Origin: an uncultured Oscillospiraceae bacterium
GTDB lineage: Bacteria; Bacillota; Clostridia; Oscillospirales; Oscillospiraceae
Length of the DNA: 8,773 nucleotides
Assembly (NCBI GenBank): GCA_934661135.1
Contig: CAKUJA010000087.1
Span: forward strand, 1-8,773
Reading direction: 5' to 3'
This document shows, one piece after another, positions 1-6,121 of this stretch; position 1 is the stretch's first letter, and each line of letters begins with the position of its first letter. The position numbers and the translations under genes are program-made. A model generated the notes under the pieces. That model was not told the DNA's origin and searched no databases. It saw only the letters and a program-made list of their open reading frames with translations.

Positions 1-798
1 ACGATCTCCGAAGGTCATCTGGTGCTTCGCCCGGATCAGCTCGAGGAGGAATTCAAGGGCTGTCTTGATCTGGCCAAGTATTGCCTTGGCACGGTCGGTC
101 TGCTCGACAAGTGCACATTCCGCTTCTCCCAGTGGGATCCTGCGAACCCCAACAACAAGTATGAGGGCACGGCGGAGCAGTGGGATCATGCGCAGAGCGC
201 GATGGCGCGCATTCTGAAGGATCTCGACGTCGATTACACGATCGGCATCGACGAGGCTGCATTCTACGGCCCGAAGCTGGATATCCAGTATAAGAACGTC
301 TACGGCAAGGAGGATACGCTGGTCACGATCCAGATCGATATGCTGCTGGCCGAGAAGTTCGGAATGTACTATATTGATGAAAACGGCGACAAGAAGCTGC
401 CGTATATCATCCACCGCACCAGCCTTGGCTGCTACGAGCGGACGCTGGCCTATCTGCTCGAGACCTACGCCGGCGCGCTGCCGACGTGGATGGCGCCGGA
501 GCAGGTTCGTCTGCTGCCGGTCACGGATCGTGCCGTGGACTACTGCCGCGAGCAGGCTGCAAAGCTGACGAACATGGGCTTCCGTGTGACCGTTGACGAC
601 CGGAGCGAGAAGATTGGCAAGAAGATCCGCGACGGCCAGATGGAAAAGGTGCCGTATATGCTGATCGTGGGCGACCGCGACATTGAAGCCGGTACGGTCT
701 CCCCGCGTCACCGCACGGACGGCGATCTCGGCGCGATGACGCTCGACGCTTTTGCCGCACAGCTTCGTGAAGTGGTCGACAGCAAGGCCAAGAAGTAA
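1..798 (+). CDS. thrS: Threonyl-tRNA synthetase, C-terminal part (5' end outside window)
   Basis: The enzyme charges tRNA-Thr with threonine in the cytoplasm. The frame is open from base 1, so only the last 265 residues are present: the second half of the class II catalytic core and the anticodon-binding domain. Visible residues (partial numbering) include the first His at about 6 in S-E-G-H, aligning with a zinc-ligand His of E. coli ThrRS; the A-F-Y-G-P-K block near 87-92; I-I-H-R near 136-139, whose His aligns with the other zinc-ligand His; and motif 3 as L-G-C-Y-E-R-T near 142-148, where many ThrRSs have L-G-S-M-E-R-F. The anticodon-binding domain starts near P-T-W-M-A-P (about 161) and includes E-K-I-G-K-K-I-R and V-P-Y-M-L-I-V-G-D. 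The GTG at 22 is internal, not a start. Assignment as ThrRS is firm; the motif-3 wording suggests a clostridial subtype. Confidence 0.95.
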   Translation, partial: TISEGHLVLRPDQLEEEFKGCLDLAKYCLGTVGLLDKCTFRFSQWDPANPNNKYEGTAEQWDHAQSAMARILKDLDVDYTIGIDEAAFYGPKLDIQYKNVYGKEDTLVTIQIDMLLAEKFGMYYIDENGDKKLPYIIHRTSLGCYERTLAYLLETYAGALPTWMAPEQVRLLPVTDRAVDYCREQAAKLTNMGFRVTVDDRSEKIGKKIRDGQMEKVPYMLIVGDRDIEAGTVSPRHRTDGDLGAMTLDAFAAQLREVVDSKAKK

Positions 799-803
799 AC
801 TAT

Positions 804-840
804 GCAAAAACAGGCTCCCACGCGGGAGCCTGTTTTTTGC
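804..840 (+). terminator. Intrinsic terminator of thrS
   Basis: A perfect 9-bp GC-rich stem (811-819 pairing with 824-832) closes a 4-base ACGC loop. It is extended by an upstream A run (806-810) pairing into the T run (833-838). It begins six bases after the thrS stop codon. The T tract gives + strand termination, and the upstream A run makes the element nearly symmetrical. Confidence 0.93.
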
Positions 841-895
841 GCTTTGGAACTTTTCGGGTCGGCGTTCGTCTGAATGGGCAGAGGGAGGGAAAACG

Positions 896-1141
896 ATGAA
901 GCTGAAAACCGTACATACGATTCGGGTTGGTATATTGGTGACGCTGATTCTTTGCTACCTGCTTGGCGAGCTATACGATTCAACGCCGCTCTACATCACG
1001 TGTCTGGTGCTGCTGGGCATCGAGACTGTGATATGGCTGATCTGGGGGCGGTGTCCACACTGCCACGCGCTCATCTGGCGGCAGCATGGGAAGTATTGTC
1101 AGGAATGCGGCAAGAATCTCTATGAGGAGGACGGCAGATAA
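896..1141 (+). CDS. Small two-helix membrane protein with C-terminal zinc ribbon, unknown function
   Basis: An 81-residue protein that I cannot assign to a named family. Residues about 8-27 and 32-50 are hydrophobic and look like two transmembrane helices separated by a short G-E-L-Y-D-S-T loop. A C-terminal zinc-ribbon-like knuckle pair follows: C53-P-H-C56 and C68-Q-E-C71. The tail is short and acidic. The ATG at 896 is chosen because a GGGAGGG ribosome binding site lies just upstream (884-889 region) and the hydrophobic helix begins right after it; the open frame extends to 752 but would overlap thrS and its terminator. The gene sits alone between the thrS terminator and the convergent glnS gene. 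No convincing promoter was found in the short upstream spacer, so read-through from thrS is possible. A membrane-anchored metal-binding or regulatory role is only a guess. Confidence 0.8.
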   Translation: MKLKTVHTIRVGILVTLILCYLLGELYDSTPLYITCLVLLGIETVIWLIWGRCPHCHALIWRQHGKYCQECGKNLYEEDGR

Positions 1142-1167
1142 ACGAATCCTCCGCTTCGCGAATTGCA

Positions 1168-1208
1168 AAAGGAAATGGCTGCCCCTTGCACGGGCGGCCA
1201 TTTCCTTT
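1168..1208. terminator. Bidirectional terminator hairpin between convergent genes
   Basis: A long inverted repeat: 1168-1179 pairs perfectly with 1197-1208, and the stem continues through a G-T wobble and four GC pairs to a short TTGCA-type loop. It lies between the stop of the small zinc-ribbon gene (1141) and the end of glnS (1219). On the - strand the stem is followed by TTTTGCAATT; on the + strand the 3' arm itself ends TTTCCTTT. It can therefore serve both genes, probably better for glnS. Confidence 0.82.
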
Positions 1209-1218
1209 CACTTAACAT

Positions 1219-2937
1219 TTATTTCGCGGGTTTGAAGCTGTCCTTCAGGCCGACGCTGCGGTTGAAGACCAGATGATCGGCATGGCAGTCCTGATTGTCG
1301 AGGCAGAAATAGCCAAGACGCATGAACTGGAAGGCCGGCGCATTCTGACTCACACGGTTCTCCACGGCATCAAACTTTTTGGCTTCTTCCACCAGTGAGG
1401 ACTCGACCTTGCAGCCGGTGAGCACATGGAGCGAATCCGGGTTCAGACAGGTGAGGAAATCCTCTGCCGCGTCCGGCTGGGCGTCGGCAAAGAGGTTGTC
1501 ATATTCGCGTACCTCGGCTTCGACACAGTTGGCCGCGTCGACCCAGTGGATCGTCGCGCCCTTGACCTTGCGGCCGTCGGCGGGATCGCCGCCGCGGGAA
1601 TCCGGGTCGTAGGTGGCATAGACCTCTGCCACGTTGCCAGTCTCATCCTTTTTGCAGCCGGTGCAGGTGATAAGGTAAGCGCCCTTCAGTCGGCACTCGG
1701 GGCCGTTCGGCGTGAGGCGCTTGTACTTTGGAATCGGGAGTTCCATAAAGTCGTCCGATTCAATCCACGCTTCGCGGGAGAACGTGATAGTGTGGCTCCC
1801 CTGCTCGGGATGGACGGGGTTGTTTTCGACCTCAAACGTCTCGGACTGTCCCTCTGGGTAGTTTGTGATGACGAGCTTCACCGGATGCAGCACGGCCATG
1901 ACACGCTCGGCGTTGTCGTTGAGATCCTCGCGCAAGCAATGCTCCAGGAACGCATACTCGACGGTGTTGGCGGACTTCGCTACGCCGATGCGCTCGCAGA
2001 AGTTGCGGATGGAGCCAGACGTGAATCCGCGGCGGCGCAGGCCGCAGAGGGTGGGCATCCGGGGATCGTCCCAGCCGGAGACATAGTGCTCCTCGACGAG
2101 CTTGCGCAGCTTGCGCTTGGACATGACCGTGTGGTCGATGCCAAGGCGGGCGAACTCGATCTGGCGCGGATGGCACGGAACGGAGACATTGTTCACGACC
2201 CAGTCGTAAAGCGGGCGGTGCGCTTCAAATTCCAGAGAGCAGAGCGAATGCGTGATGCCCTCGAGCGCGTCCTGAATCGGGTGGGCAAAGTCGTACATCG
2301 GATAGATGCACCACTTGTCGCCCTGACGGTGATGGTGCATATAGCGGATGCGGTAGATGACCGGGTCTCGCATATTGAAGTTGCCGGAGGCGAGGTCGAT
2401 CTTCGCGCGCAGCGTGCGGCTGCCCTCGGGGAATTCGCCGTTTTTCATGCGCTCAAACAGATCGAGGTTTTCCTCGACGCTGCGGTCGCGGTACGGAGAC
2501 GTTGCAGGCGTGCCGATGTCGCCGCGGTATTCCTTCGCCTGCTCTGGCGTCAGGTCGCAGACATAGGCCAGGCCTTTTTTGATGAGTTCCACCGCGAACT
2601 CATAGTCCTTTTCAAAATAATCGCTGCCGTAGAAGAACCGGTCGCCCCAGTCGAAGCCCAGCCAGTGGATGTCGGCCTGAATGGCGTCGACATACTCGGT
2701 GTCCTCCTTGGTGGGGTTGGTGTCGTCCATGCGGAGGTTGCAGAGGCCGCCGAACTTTTCGGCCGTGCCGAAATCAATCGTCAGCGCCTTGCAGTGGCCG
2801 ATATGCAGATAGCCGTTCGGTTCCGGCGGAAAGCGCGTATGAACCTTCTTGCCCTCAAAACGGCCGCCCGGCGCGAGATCTTCCTCGATAAAGTTATCAA
2901 TAAAATTCCGATTTTCAATCGGTCTGAGTTCTTCCAT
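1219..2937 (-). CDS. glnS: Glutaminyl-tRNA synthetase
   Basis: A class I synthetase of 572 residues (E. coli GlnRS is 554) that directly charges tRNA-Gln. The Rossmann core carries the HIGH motif in P-P-E-P-N-G-Y-L-H-I-G-H (residues 37-48), followed by N-L-R-M-D-D-T-N-P (67-75). W-C-I-Y-P-M-Y-D-F-A-H (209-219) and the KMSKS equivalent V-M-S-K-R-K (271-276) complete the active site. The rest, from about 345, is the beta-barrel anticodon-binding region with V-Y-A-T-Y-D-P-D-S-R-G-G near 439-450. The start at 2937 is chosen because GGAGGAG lies six bases upstream and family similarity begins there; the frame is open for 40 more codons upstream (to 3057) but those look non-coding. GlnRS rather than GluRS is supported by length, the D-D-T-N-P block and the C-terminal barrel. 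The leader looks too short for a T-box. Confidence 0.97.
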   Translation of the reverse strand: MEELRPIENRNFIDNFIEEDLAPGGRFEGKKVHTRFPPEPNGYLHIGHCKALTIDFGTAEKFGGLCNLRMDDTNPTKEDTEYVDAIQADIHWLGFDWGDRFFYGSDYFEKDYEFAVELIKKGLAYVCDLTPEQAKEYRGDIGTPATSPYRDRSVEENLDLFERMKNGEFPEGSRTLRAKIDLASGNFNMRDPVIYRIRYMHHHRQGDKWCIYPMYDFAHPIQDALEGITHSLCSLEFEAHRPLYDWVVNNVSVPCHPRQIEFARLGIDHTVMSKRKLRKLVEEHYVSGWDDPRMPTLCGLRRRGFTSGSIRNFCERIGVAKSANTVEYAFLEHCLREDLNDNAERVMAVLHPVKLVITNYPEGQSETFEVENNPVHPEQGSHTITFSREAWIESDDFMELPIPKYKRLTPNGPECRLKGAYLITCTGCKKDETGNVAEVYATYDPDSRGGDPADGRKVKGATIHWVDAANCVEAEVREYDNLFADAQPDAAEDFLTCLNPDSLHVLTGCKVESSLVEEAKKFDAVENRVSQNAPAFQFMRLGYFCLDNQDCHADHLVFNRSVGLKDSFKPAK

Positions 2938-2943
2938 GTTTTT

Positions 2944-2950
2944 CTCCTCC
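2944..2950 (-). promoter_or_regulatory. Ribosome binding site of glnS (decides start)
   Basis: On the - strand this reads GGAGGAG, six bases before the ATG at 2937. It selects this start over the in-frame upstream codon at 3057. Confidence 0.9.
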
Positions 2951-2974
2951 GAGCCTGTTTCAATCGATTGGTTT

Positions 2975-3003
2975 ATTATACTCGAAAGCGCGCCATTACG
3001 CAA
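2975..3003 (-). promoter_or_regulatory. Predicted sigma-A promoter of glnS
   Basis: On the - strand a perfect -10 TATAAT (2980-2975) is preceded, after 17 bases, by TTGCGT (3003-2998), a partial -35. The predicted start near 2968 gives a leader of about 30 bases. A 10-base palindrome CAATCGATTG (2961-2970) falls at the predicted transcription start; whether it is an operator is unknown. Confidence 0.7.
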
Positions 3004-3073
3004 TCTGAAAATCACCGGGAACGAAAAAAATGTAAAGAATCTGGAAACAGTGCACAAAAATTCAATTACCCTC

Positions 3074-3102
3074 TTTTCATTTGACCGAAAATAGATTAAA
3101 AT
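3074..3102 (+). promoter_or_regulatory. Predicted sigma-A promoter of the pyrH cluster
   Basis: TTTTCA (3074-3079), a 17-base spacer and TAAAAT (3097-3102) form a plausible promoter in an AT-rich stretch. The predicted start near 3109 would give a leader of about 25 bases before pyrH. TTGACC at 3081 matches a -35 better but has no -10 at proper spacing. The pyrH ribosome binding site AAGGAG is at 3117-3122, with a rather long 12-base spacer. Confidence 0.58.
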
Positions 3103-3134
3103 AGCGTCAGATCAAAAAGGAGTAAATTAATCGT

Positions 3135-3851
3135 ATGTCCGAACCGAAATATAAAAGAGTGCTGCTGAAAATCAGCGGCGAAGCGCTCGCGGGCGATGCG
3201 CACCGCGGGTTGGATTTTGACGTGATTGGCGGCGTGTGCGACGTCATTAAAAAATGTGTCGATCTCGGCGTACAGGTCGGCGTTGTGGTCGGCGGCGGCA
3301 ACTTCTGGCGCGGCGTAAAGGACGGCGGCGGCCATATGGAGCGCACCCGCGCCGACCATATGGGAATGCTGGCAACCGTCATCAACGCGCTGGCTGTGGC
3401 CGACCGGCTGGAGCAGCGCGGCGTGGAGGTTCGCGTGCAGACGGCCATCGAGATGAACAAGATTGCAGAGCCATACATTCGCAGCAAGGCCATCCGTCAC
3501 CTGGAAAAAGGCCGCGTTGTGATCTTCGGCTGCGGCACTGGCAACCCCTACTTCTCCACTGATACGGGTGCAGTGCTCCGCGCGGCGGAAATCAACGCCG
3601 ACGCGATCCTGTTGGCGAAAAACATCGACGGTGTCTACTCCGCCGACCCGGCAAAGGACCCCAGCGCCGTGAAATATGATTCCATCACCTATGACGAGGT
3701 GCTGGCAAAGCATCTGGCCGTCATGGACACCACGGCGACGAGCCTTTCGATGGACAACCACATTCCGGTGCTCGTCTTTGCGCTGAAGGACCCGGAAAAT
3801 ATTCTCCGCGCGGTGATGGGCGAGAACATCGGCACGCTCGTCTCGGAATAA
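3135..3851 (+). CDS. pyrH: UMP kinase (uridylate kinase)
   Basis: Phosphorylates UMP to UDP with ATP, an essential step of pyrimidine nucleotide supply; the bacterial enzyme is a hexamer of the amino-acid-kinase fold. The 238 residues match the usual length. Visible motifs are K-I-S-G-E-A-L (12-18) in the phosphate loop, V-G-G-G-N-F-W-R-G (52-60), D-H-M-G-M-L-A-T (74-81) and G-C-G-T-G-N-P-Y-F-S-T-D-T (132-144), where the family usually has G-A-G-T-G-N-P. D-G-V-Y-S-A-D-P (165-172) is the nucleotide-binding segment. It is the first gene of the + strand cluster. rpsB and tsf, which commonly precede pyrH in Bacillota, are absent; glnS lies divergently instead and pyrH appears to have its own promoter. 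Confidence 0.97.
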   Translation: MSEPKYKRVLLKISGEALAGDAHRGLDFDVIGGVCDVIKKCVDLGVQVGVVVGGGNFWRGVKDGGGHMERTRADHMGMLATVINALAVADRLEQRGVEVRVQTAIEMNKIAEPYIRSKAIRHLEKGRVVIFGCGTGNPYFSTDTGAVLRAAEINADAILLAKNIDGVYSADPAKDPSAVKYDSITYDEVLAKHLAVMDTTATSLSMDNHIPVLVFALKDPENILRAVMGENIGTLVSE

Positions 3852-3876
3852 GCGCCCTTCGTACCTTGTCATGGCA

Positions 3877-3925
3877 GAAAGAGTCCCCACGTTCAACCAG
3901 CCGCCGGGCGGGGATCTTTCCTTTT
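3877..3925 (+). terminator. Terminator or attenuator-like hairpin between pyrH and frr
   Basis: The 5' arm GAAAGAGTCCCC (3877-3888) pairs with GGGGATCTTTC (3910-3920) apart from one bulged base. The 21-base loop is GC-rich. The 3' arm is followed by CTTTT. The T tract is broken by C residues, so partial termination or transcript processing is more likely than a complete stop. The 108-base pyrH-frr spacer shows no convincing promoter otherwise. Confidence 0.6.
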
Positions 3926-3959
3926 GAAACTCTGTGAGACGGCGGCAGAAGGAGAAATT

Positions 3960-4511
3960 ATGGCAGATCTGAAGCAGTTTGAGCGAAAAATGGAAAAGAC
4001 GCTGGAGGTTCTCGCCTCCGACTTTGCAGCCGTGCGCGCAGGCCGTGCCAACGCGCAAGTGCTTGACCGCATCGAAGTAGAATATTACGGTACGCCGACG
4101 CCCATCAATCAGGTCGGCTCGATCTCCTCTCCCGATCCGCGCACGCTGGTCATCCAGCCGTGGGACGGCAGCCTGCTCAAGCCGATTGAAAAGGCCATCC
4201 AGACCTCGGAGCTTGGCATCAACCCGCAGAACGACGGCCGGATTATCCGTCTGGTGTTCCCGCAGCTCACCGAGGAACGCCGCAAGGATCTGATTAAGCA
4301 GGTCAAAAAGTACGCCGAGGACGGCAAGGTCGCCGTTCGCAACGTCCGCCGCGAAGCAGTCGACTTCGTCAAGAAGGCGCAGAAGAAGGGCGAGCTGACC
4401 GAGGACGACCAGAAAAAGGCTGAGAAGGACATTCAGGATCTCACCGACAAGTACACGAAGAAGATCGACGAGATGTACGGCAAGAAGGAAAAGGAGCTCC
4501 TCGAAATTTAA
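3960..4511 (+). CDS. frr: Ribosome recycling factor
   Basis: With EF-G, RRF splits post-termination ribosomes into subunits. The 183 residues match the family (about 185). The three-helix-bundle domain shows R-A-G-R-A-N (26-31) in the first long helix and V-R-N-V-R-R (126-131) in the second; this Arg-rich segment contacts 23S rRNA. The small beta domain lies between, about residues 32-105, with Y-Y-G-T-P-T-P-I-N (42-50). The C-terminal helix is highly charged (K/E/D-rich). The ATG at 3960 is chosen over an in-frame codon at 3924 because GGAG (3951-3954) lies five bases upstream and RRFs begin near this M-A-D-L-K-Q-F-E. Hairpins both before and after frr suggest its transcript level may be set separately from pyrH and uppS. 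Confidence 0.97.
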   Translation: MADLKQFERKMEKTLEVLASDFAAVRAGRANAQVLDRIEVEYYGTPTPINQVGSISSPDPRTLVIQPWDGSLLKPIEKAIQTSELGINPQNDGRIIRLVFPQLTEERRKDLIKQVKKYAEDGKVAVRNVRREAVDFVKKAQKKGELTEDDQKKAEKDIQDLTDKYTKKIDEMYGKKEKELLEI

Positions 4512-4525
4512 CACAGGAAATCTTC

Positions 4526-4552
4526 GCAAAAGCCGCCGTTGGCGGCTTTTGC
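4526..4552 (+). terminator. Terminator-like hairpin between frr and uppS
   Basis: A perfect 12-bp inverted repeat, GCAAAAGCCGCC (4526-4537) and GGCGGCTTTTGC (4541-4552), closes a GTT loop. The A-rich base of the 5' arm pairs with TTTT in the 3' arm, as in bidirectional intrinsic terminators. The T run is only four bases, so termination may be incomplete. It lies in the 66-base spacer 15 bases after the frr stop. Confidence 0.75.
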
Positions 4553-4577
4553 TGTGAATACGGCAAAGGATGGACGT

Positions 4578-5312
4578 ATGGCACTTTTCAAAAAAACAGA
4601 ATCCGGCAAGCCGCTTCCGCGGCACATCGCCATCATCATGGACGGCAATGGACGCTGGGCACAGCATCGCGGTCTTCCGCGCACAGCGGGACACGCTGCG
4701 GGCAGCGAGACATTCCGCAAAATCGCAACCTATTGTAAAAATCTCGGTCTGGACTATCTGACGGTCTACGCGTTTTCCACAGAGAACTGGAAGCGCTCGG
4801 CAGACGAGGTGCAGGCGATCATGGCGCTGTTTGACAAATACCTGCATGAAGCGATTGCGGAGATGGAGCAGGATCACATCCGGCTGAAAATCTTAGGCGA
4901 TCTGGGGCGGATCTCCCCTTCTCTGCGGGCGCTCATCGCAAAAACGGATGAGATCTCGACGCATTACGATGGCTTTCAGGCCAACATCTGCGTGAACTAT
5001 GGCGGACGCGATGAGATCGTACACGCCGCGCGGCAGTTTGCGCAGGACTGTGTGGACAGGAAGGCCAACCCGGAGGATTTGACGGAGACAATGTTCGGCG
5101 GCTATCTCTACACGGCGGGCATTCCCGATCCGGAACTTGTCATCCGTCCCTCAGGCGAGATTCGGACGTCGAACTTCCTGCCGTGGCAGTCGGCATACAG
5201 CGAATATTATTTTACAGATGTGCTCTGGCCGGATTTCGATGAGGCTGAGCTTGACCGCGCCATCGCCGCCTACCAGCGGCGTGACCGGCGCTTTGGAGGT
5301 GTCAAGAAATGA
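4578..5312 (+). CDS. uppS: Isoprenyl transferase (undecaprenyl diphosphate synthase)
   Basis: A cis-prenyltransferase that condenses FPP with IPP units to form the C55 lipid carrier needed for peptidoglycan and other wall polymers. It is 244 residues (E. coli 253). Motifs in order are H-I-A-I-I-M-D-G-N-G-R-W (16-27) with catalytic D22, F-S-T-E-N-W-K-R (66-73), N-Y-G-G-R-D-E-I (140-147) and R-P-S-G-E-I-R-T-S-N-F-L-P-W-Q (190-204) with the diphosphate-binding arginines 190 and 196. E209 in S-E-Y-Y-F-T-D-V-L-W-P aligns with the Mg-binding glutamate. The ATG at 4578 follows AAAGGA at 4565-4570; the frame is open from 4539, but that start lies inside the terminator hairpin. The stop overlaps the cdsA start by four bases (ATGA), so the two are translationally coupled. 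Confidence 0.96.
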   Translation: MALFKKTESGKPLPRHIAIIMDGNGRWAQHRGLPRTAGHAAGSETFRKIATYCKNLGLDYLTVYAFSTENWKRSADEVQAIMALFDKYLHEAIAEMEQDHIRLKILGDLGRISPSLRALIAKTDEISTHYDGFQANICVNYGGRDEIVHAARQFAQDCVDRKANPEDLTETMFGGYLYTAGIPDPELVIRPSGEIRTSNFLPWQSAYSEYYFTDVLWPDFDEAELDRAIAAYQRRDRRFGGVKK

Positions 5313-6121
5313 AACAGCGACTTTTGGTGGCCGCAATCGGCGTACCGCTTCTGATTCTTGTTTTGGTGTTCCTGCCGCCGATTGCGACGGCACTTCTTGT
5401 CGCGGCCATCGCGGGTGCGGCGGCCTATGAGCTGCTGCACACGGCCTGCAAGCGCCCGCAGCGATTCTATGTGCCGACCATTCTGTGTGCGGCGCTCGTT
5501 GTGTTGCTGCTCGCACTCGGAACAGCGGTAAAGGCGACGCTGATCTACGCGTTTCTCTATGTCATGTGCCTGTTCCTGCTGGCCGTCCGCACCCACGGCA
5601 CGGAAAAGGCCATCCCGTTTACCGACGTGGCAGTCTGCATCGTAGCGGCGTTTTTGTTCCCTGCAATGTACGGCTGCATCGCGCTGCTGCGCAACATCGG
5701 CCCGGCATTCGTGCTGATGCCGTTTGTGATCGCCTTCATCGGCGACAGCTTTTCCATGCTCGGCGGGATGGCGTTCGGCCATAAGAAGTTCGCGCCGAAC
5801 GTCAGCCCGAACAAGACATGGGCCGGCTTTATTGCGGGGCCGATCGGCAGCGCGGTTGGCATGATCCTGCTCTGCCTGATCTGCAAATGGGTATGGCAGA
5901 TGACGCTTCCGATCTGGTATTTTGCGCTGCTCGGTGTGGCGGCGAACGTCTTTGGACAGCTTGGCGACCTGTCGACCAGTCTCATCAAGCGCGAGGCCGG
6001 GATCAAGGATTACAGCCACATCTTCCTGACGCACGGCGGCGTGCTCGACCGGTTTGATTCGATCCTGTTCATTGCGCCGGTCGTCTATGCGGCCGTGATG
6101 TGGATGGAGGTTGTGCTGTGA
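5309..6121 (+). CDS. cdsA: Phosphatidate cytidylyltransferase (CDP-diglyceride synthase)
   Basis: An integral membrane enzyme making CDP-diacylglycerol from phosphatidate and CTP, the precursor of phosphatidylglycerol and cardiolipin. The 270 residues are nearly all hydrophobic segments, consistent with about eight helices. Visible motifs are G-D-S-F-S-M-L-G-G (145-153), S-P-N-K-T-W-A-G (166-173) and the C-terminal CDS signature from S224 to D250: S-L-I-K-R, then K233-D234, H242-G-G and L-D-R-F-D (246-250). The signature segment before H-G-G is F-L-T rather than the usual L-P-G; all the catalytically important charged residues remain. The start overlaps the uppS stop (ATGA), with GGAGG at 5295-5299 inside uppS as ribosome binding site; the stop overlaps the dxr start (GTGA). 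Confidence 0.95.
   Translation: MKQRLLVAAIGVPLLILVLVFLPPIATALLVAAIAGAAAYELLHTACKRPQRFYVPTILCAALVVLLLALGTAVKATLIYAFLYVMCLFLLAVRTHGTEKAIPFTDVAVCIVAAFLFPAMYGCIALLRNIGPAFVLMPFVIAFIGDSFSMLGGMAFGHKKFAPNVSPNKTWAGFIAGPIGSAVGMILLCLICKWVWQMTLPIWYFALLGVAANVFGQLGDLSTSLIKREAGIKDYSHIFLTHGGVLDRFDSILFIAPVVYAAVMWMEVVL
6106..6110 (+). promoter_or_regulatory. Ribosome binding site of dxr (decides start)
   Basis: GGAGG inside the last codons of cdsA, seven bases before the GTG at 6118. It favours this GTG over another in-frame GTG at 6100 and fits the family's N-terminus. Confidence 0.85.

Noticed and set aside
2938..3057. N-terminal extension of glnS by 40 codons
   Set aside because: The extension spans the predicted promoter, and the strong GGAGGAG site lies directly before the ATG at 2937.
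1426..3084. A 552-codon open frame on the + strand opposite glnS
   Set aside because: It mirrors the glnS reading frame and even crosses its promoter region. No domain, ribosome binding site or family resemblance supports it.
3096..4877. A 593-codon open frame on the - strand opposite pyrH, frr and the start of uppS
   Set aside because: It runs antisense through three confidently identified genes and their spacers and has no recognisable motif. Long antisense frames are expected here from the G/C-rich third-codon positions of the real genes.
5270..6034. A 254-codon - strand frame opposite cdsA
   Set aside because: It is rich in Arg, His and Gln, as expected from reading a hydrophobic gene backwards, and has no supporting context.
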